Shown: piece after piece, positions 6,538-7,441 of the stretch
Numbering within the stretch: the first letter of the stretch is position 1
How the letters are laid out: each line of letters starts with the position of its first letter
NCBI GenBank assembly: GCA_024643595.1
Contig: JAHEMS010000166.1
Span: 1 to 7,441 of the forward strand
DNA: 7,441 bases
Direction: 5' to 3'
From: Bacteroidota bacterium
GTDB taxonomy: Bacteria; Bacteroidota; Bacteroidia; Cytophagales; Cyclobacteriaceae
Notes under the pieces: generated by a model
What the model was told of the DNA's origin: nothing
Seen by the model: only the letters and a program-made list of their open reading frames with translations
Database searches by the model: none
Program-made: the position numbers and the translations under genes

Positions 6538-6551
6538 ACACTAAATCATTG

Positions 6552-6764
6552 ATGAAAAACTTTTCCAGAAAGAAATTTCTGTTTGCGGGCATAAGCTTGG
6601 CAACCACAACATTTCTTCTAAAATGGAGAACCAAACCGGAGAAAAAAGGTACGGTAAAATTTTTGACACAGGAAGGCAAGTTGGTAGAGGTCGAAATAGA
6701 CAAACTACCAAACGCTAAAAAACTGGCATCAAAAGAGGATCTGCAACATTGGATAAAAAAATAG
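6552..6764 (+). CDS. Small membrane-anchored protein with the post-signal motif of the Fe-S subunit, 70 aa
   Basis: The n-region 'NFSRKKFLFAG' (3-13) looks like a degenerate Tat signal with Lys in place of the second Arg. A short hydrophobic core (9-23) follows, then a charged tail of about 45 residues with no Cys. In the tail, 35-VKFLTQEGKLVEV aligns with 53-VKLLSTTGEIIEV of the downstream Fe-S protein, so the two share a short module in the same place behind the signal. An upstream ATG at 6525 would overlap the barrel gene by 13 bp and add nine residues; the ATG at 6552 puts the basic n-region at the very N-terminus and is preferred. Gaps are 14 bp before and 63 bp after. I do not recognise a family. 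It could be an assembly factor, a small accessory subunit or a reduced relative of the Fe-S subunit (inference). Confidence 0.72.
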   Translation: MKNFSRKKFLFAGISLATTTFLLKWRTKPEKKGTVKFLTQEGKLVEVEIDKLPNAKKLASKEDLQHWIKK

Positions 6765-6768
6765 CAGA

Positions 6769-6831
6769 ATGAAATGGCCGGTTAATAAGCTAAACGCCCT
6801 TGCTACCCTAAACCCAATTAGTAACCCATGA
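6769..6831 (+). CDS. Possible 20-codon micro-ORF overlapping the Fe-S gene start (ATGA)
   Basis: An ATG at 6769 opens a frame of 20 codons (MKWPVNKLNALATLNPISNP) that stops at TGA 6829-6831. That stop overlaps the ATG of the Fe-S gene at 6828 in an ATGA arrangement. It fills most of the 63-bp gap between the 70-aa gene and the Fe-S gene. The overlap would allow translational coupling. With no ribosome-binding signal and only 20 codons, it may equally be chance. Confidence 0.2.
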   Translation: MKWPVNKLNALATLNPISNP

Positions 6832-7441
6832 AACTCAACCCGTTCATCTCCAATAAAACCGAATTACAGCGAAGGGATTTTTTAAAAGGATTTTTACTCG
6901 CGGGTGTTACTGCTGGCTGTTCCTCAAAGGACCCGTTCACGGCCATGGCGCAGAGTGAACAAATACAACCTTCTGGAGAAGTCGTTAAACTGCTATCCAC
7001 CACCGGTGAAATCATTGAAGTTGATAAAGCTTTTCTTAAGCCTATGGAGGAGATTCCATCCGTAAGTAATATTGAGGAGCGCACAGGCATAGCAGGAAAG
7101 AAATTTGTTATGGTAATCGATCTTTCCCGTTGTCGCAATCTTAAAAAGTGTCAATCGGCATGCAATCATGCTCACTTTATTGGCGAAGGGCAAAACTGGA
7201 TTAAAGTTTATTCCATGCAAGAAGCAGAAAAAACGGCGCCTTATTGGCAGCCGGCAACCTGCATGCATTGCGATGAACCACCCTGTGTAAAGGTTTGTCC
7301 GGTGGACGCTACATTCAAACGGCAAGATGGCATTGTAGGCATTGATGCTGATCGATGTATTGGTTGTCGGTTCTGTATGGCAGCCTGTCCATATTCAACC
7401 CGTGTTTTCAATTGGGATAAGCCGGAGCTTCCACCAGAAGT
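6828..7441 (+). CDS. Tat-exported ferredoxin-type Fe-S electron-transfer subunit (DmsB/PsrB/DsrO-like), 3' end beyond window
   Basis: The 204 codons present start with a clear Tat signal, 'LQRRDFLKGFLLAG' (13-26), then T-A-G-C31, a possible lipobox, and AMA|Q at 39-42 as an alternative cleavage site. The post-signal segment (52-66) has the 'VKLLSTTGEIIEV' module shared with the preceding small protein. The Fe-S domain begins near 92. Motif I is C102-x5-C108-x3-C112, with Leu105 where the second Cys of C-x2-C-x2-C-x3-C is expected. Motif II is C145-x2-C148-x4-C153-x3-C157-P, and motif III is C177-x2-C180-x2-C183-x3-C187-P; motif IV would lie past the edge. Relatives carry electrons between a NrfD-type membrane quinone subunit and a molybdopterin or other catalytic subunit. 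The Tat signal places this one outside the cytoplasm. I expect NrfD-like or catalytic genes next; that is inference. Confidence 0.92.
   Translation, partial: MKLNPFISNKTELQRRDFLKGFLLAGVTAGCSSKDPFTAMAQSEQIQPSGEVVKLLSTTGEIIEVDKAFLKPMEEIPSVSNIEERTGIAGKKFVMVIDLSRCRNLKKCQSACNHAHFIGEGQNWIKVYSMQEAEKTAPYWQPATCMHCDEPPCVKVCPVDATFKRQDGIVGIDADRCIGCRFCMAACPYSTRVFNWDKPELPPE

Noticed and set aside
6818..7325. Two overlapping minus-strand frames (106 and 110 aa)
   Set aside because: Both are antisense to the Fe-S subunit whose cysteine motifs are unmistakable.

Overview
The window looks like a chromosomal segment of a Bacteroidota bacterium, perhaps of the Cytophagales type. Four things point that way: moderate to low GC, no Shine-Dalgarno sequences before start codons, a TAnnTTTG-type promoter element, and many exported proteins whose mature ends begin with Gln or whose C-termini end in Phe. 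Eight of the nine genes encode predicted envelope or exported proteins, and the ninth is a membrane transporter. I see no tRNA, rRNA, CRISPR array, insertion sequence or phage gene.

Left arm, minus strand (read right to left). A YceI-domain protein (3945-3355) is followed 44 bp later by an outer-membrane beta-barrel porin (3310-1961). A strong hairpin plus T-tract ends that unit at about 1899-1934. A consensus -7 element lies directly against the terminator and appears to start a second YceI-like gene (1867-1262). After 121 bp comes a ZIP-type metal transporter carrying a cyclic-nucleotide-binding domain in its central cytoplasmic loop (1140 to beyond the left edge).

Middle, 3946-4464. This is a 519-bp AT-rich divergent intergenic region. 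It holds a perfect 17-bp palindrome (4330-4346), a 9-bp inverted repeat with half-sites 61 bp apart, an AT-only-stem hairpin and a double EcoRI-type palindrome. I could not assign a convincing promoter in it.

Right arm, plus strand. This is a tightly packed operon. It encodes a third YceI protein with a lipoprotein-like leader (4465-5220), a monohaem-type cytochrome c lipoprotein (5231-5605), a DUF5777-like beta-barrel (5623-6537), a 70-residue membrane-anchored protein (6552-6764), and a Tat-exported ferredoxin-type Fe-S subunit (6828 to beyond the right edge). The gaps are 10, 17, 14 and 63 bp.

Read together, the right arm resembles the start of a respiratory or redox module. It has an extracytoplasmic Fe-S electron-transfer subunit, a haem lipoprotein, an outer-membrane barrel and a possible isoprenoid/quinone-binding YceI lipoprotein. 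The small protein shares a short 'VK-x-L-x3-G-x3-EV' module with the region behind the Tat signal of the Fe-S subunit. That subunit has Leu in place of one expected cluster-ligating Cys. The function of the operon as a system is inference; its membrane and catalytic subunits would lie beyond the right edge.
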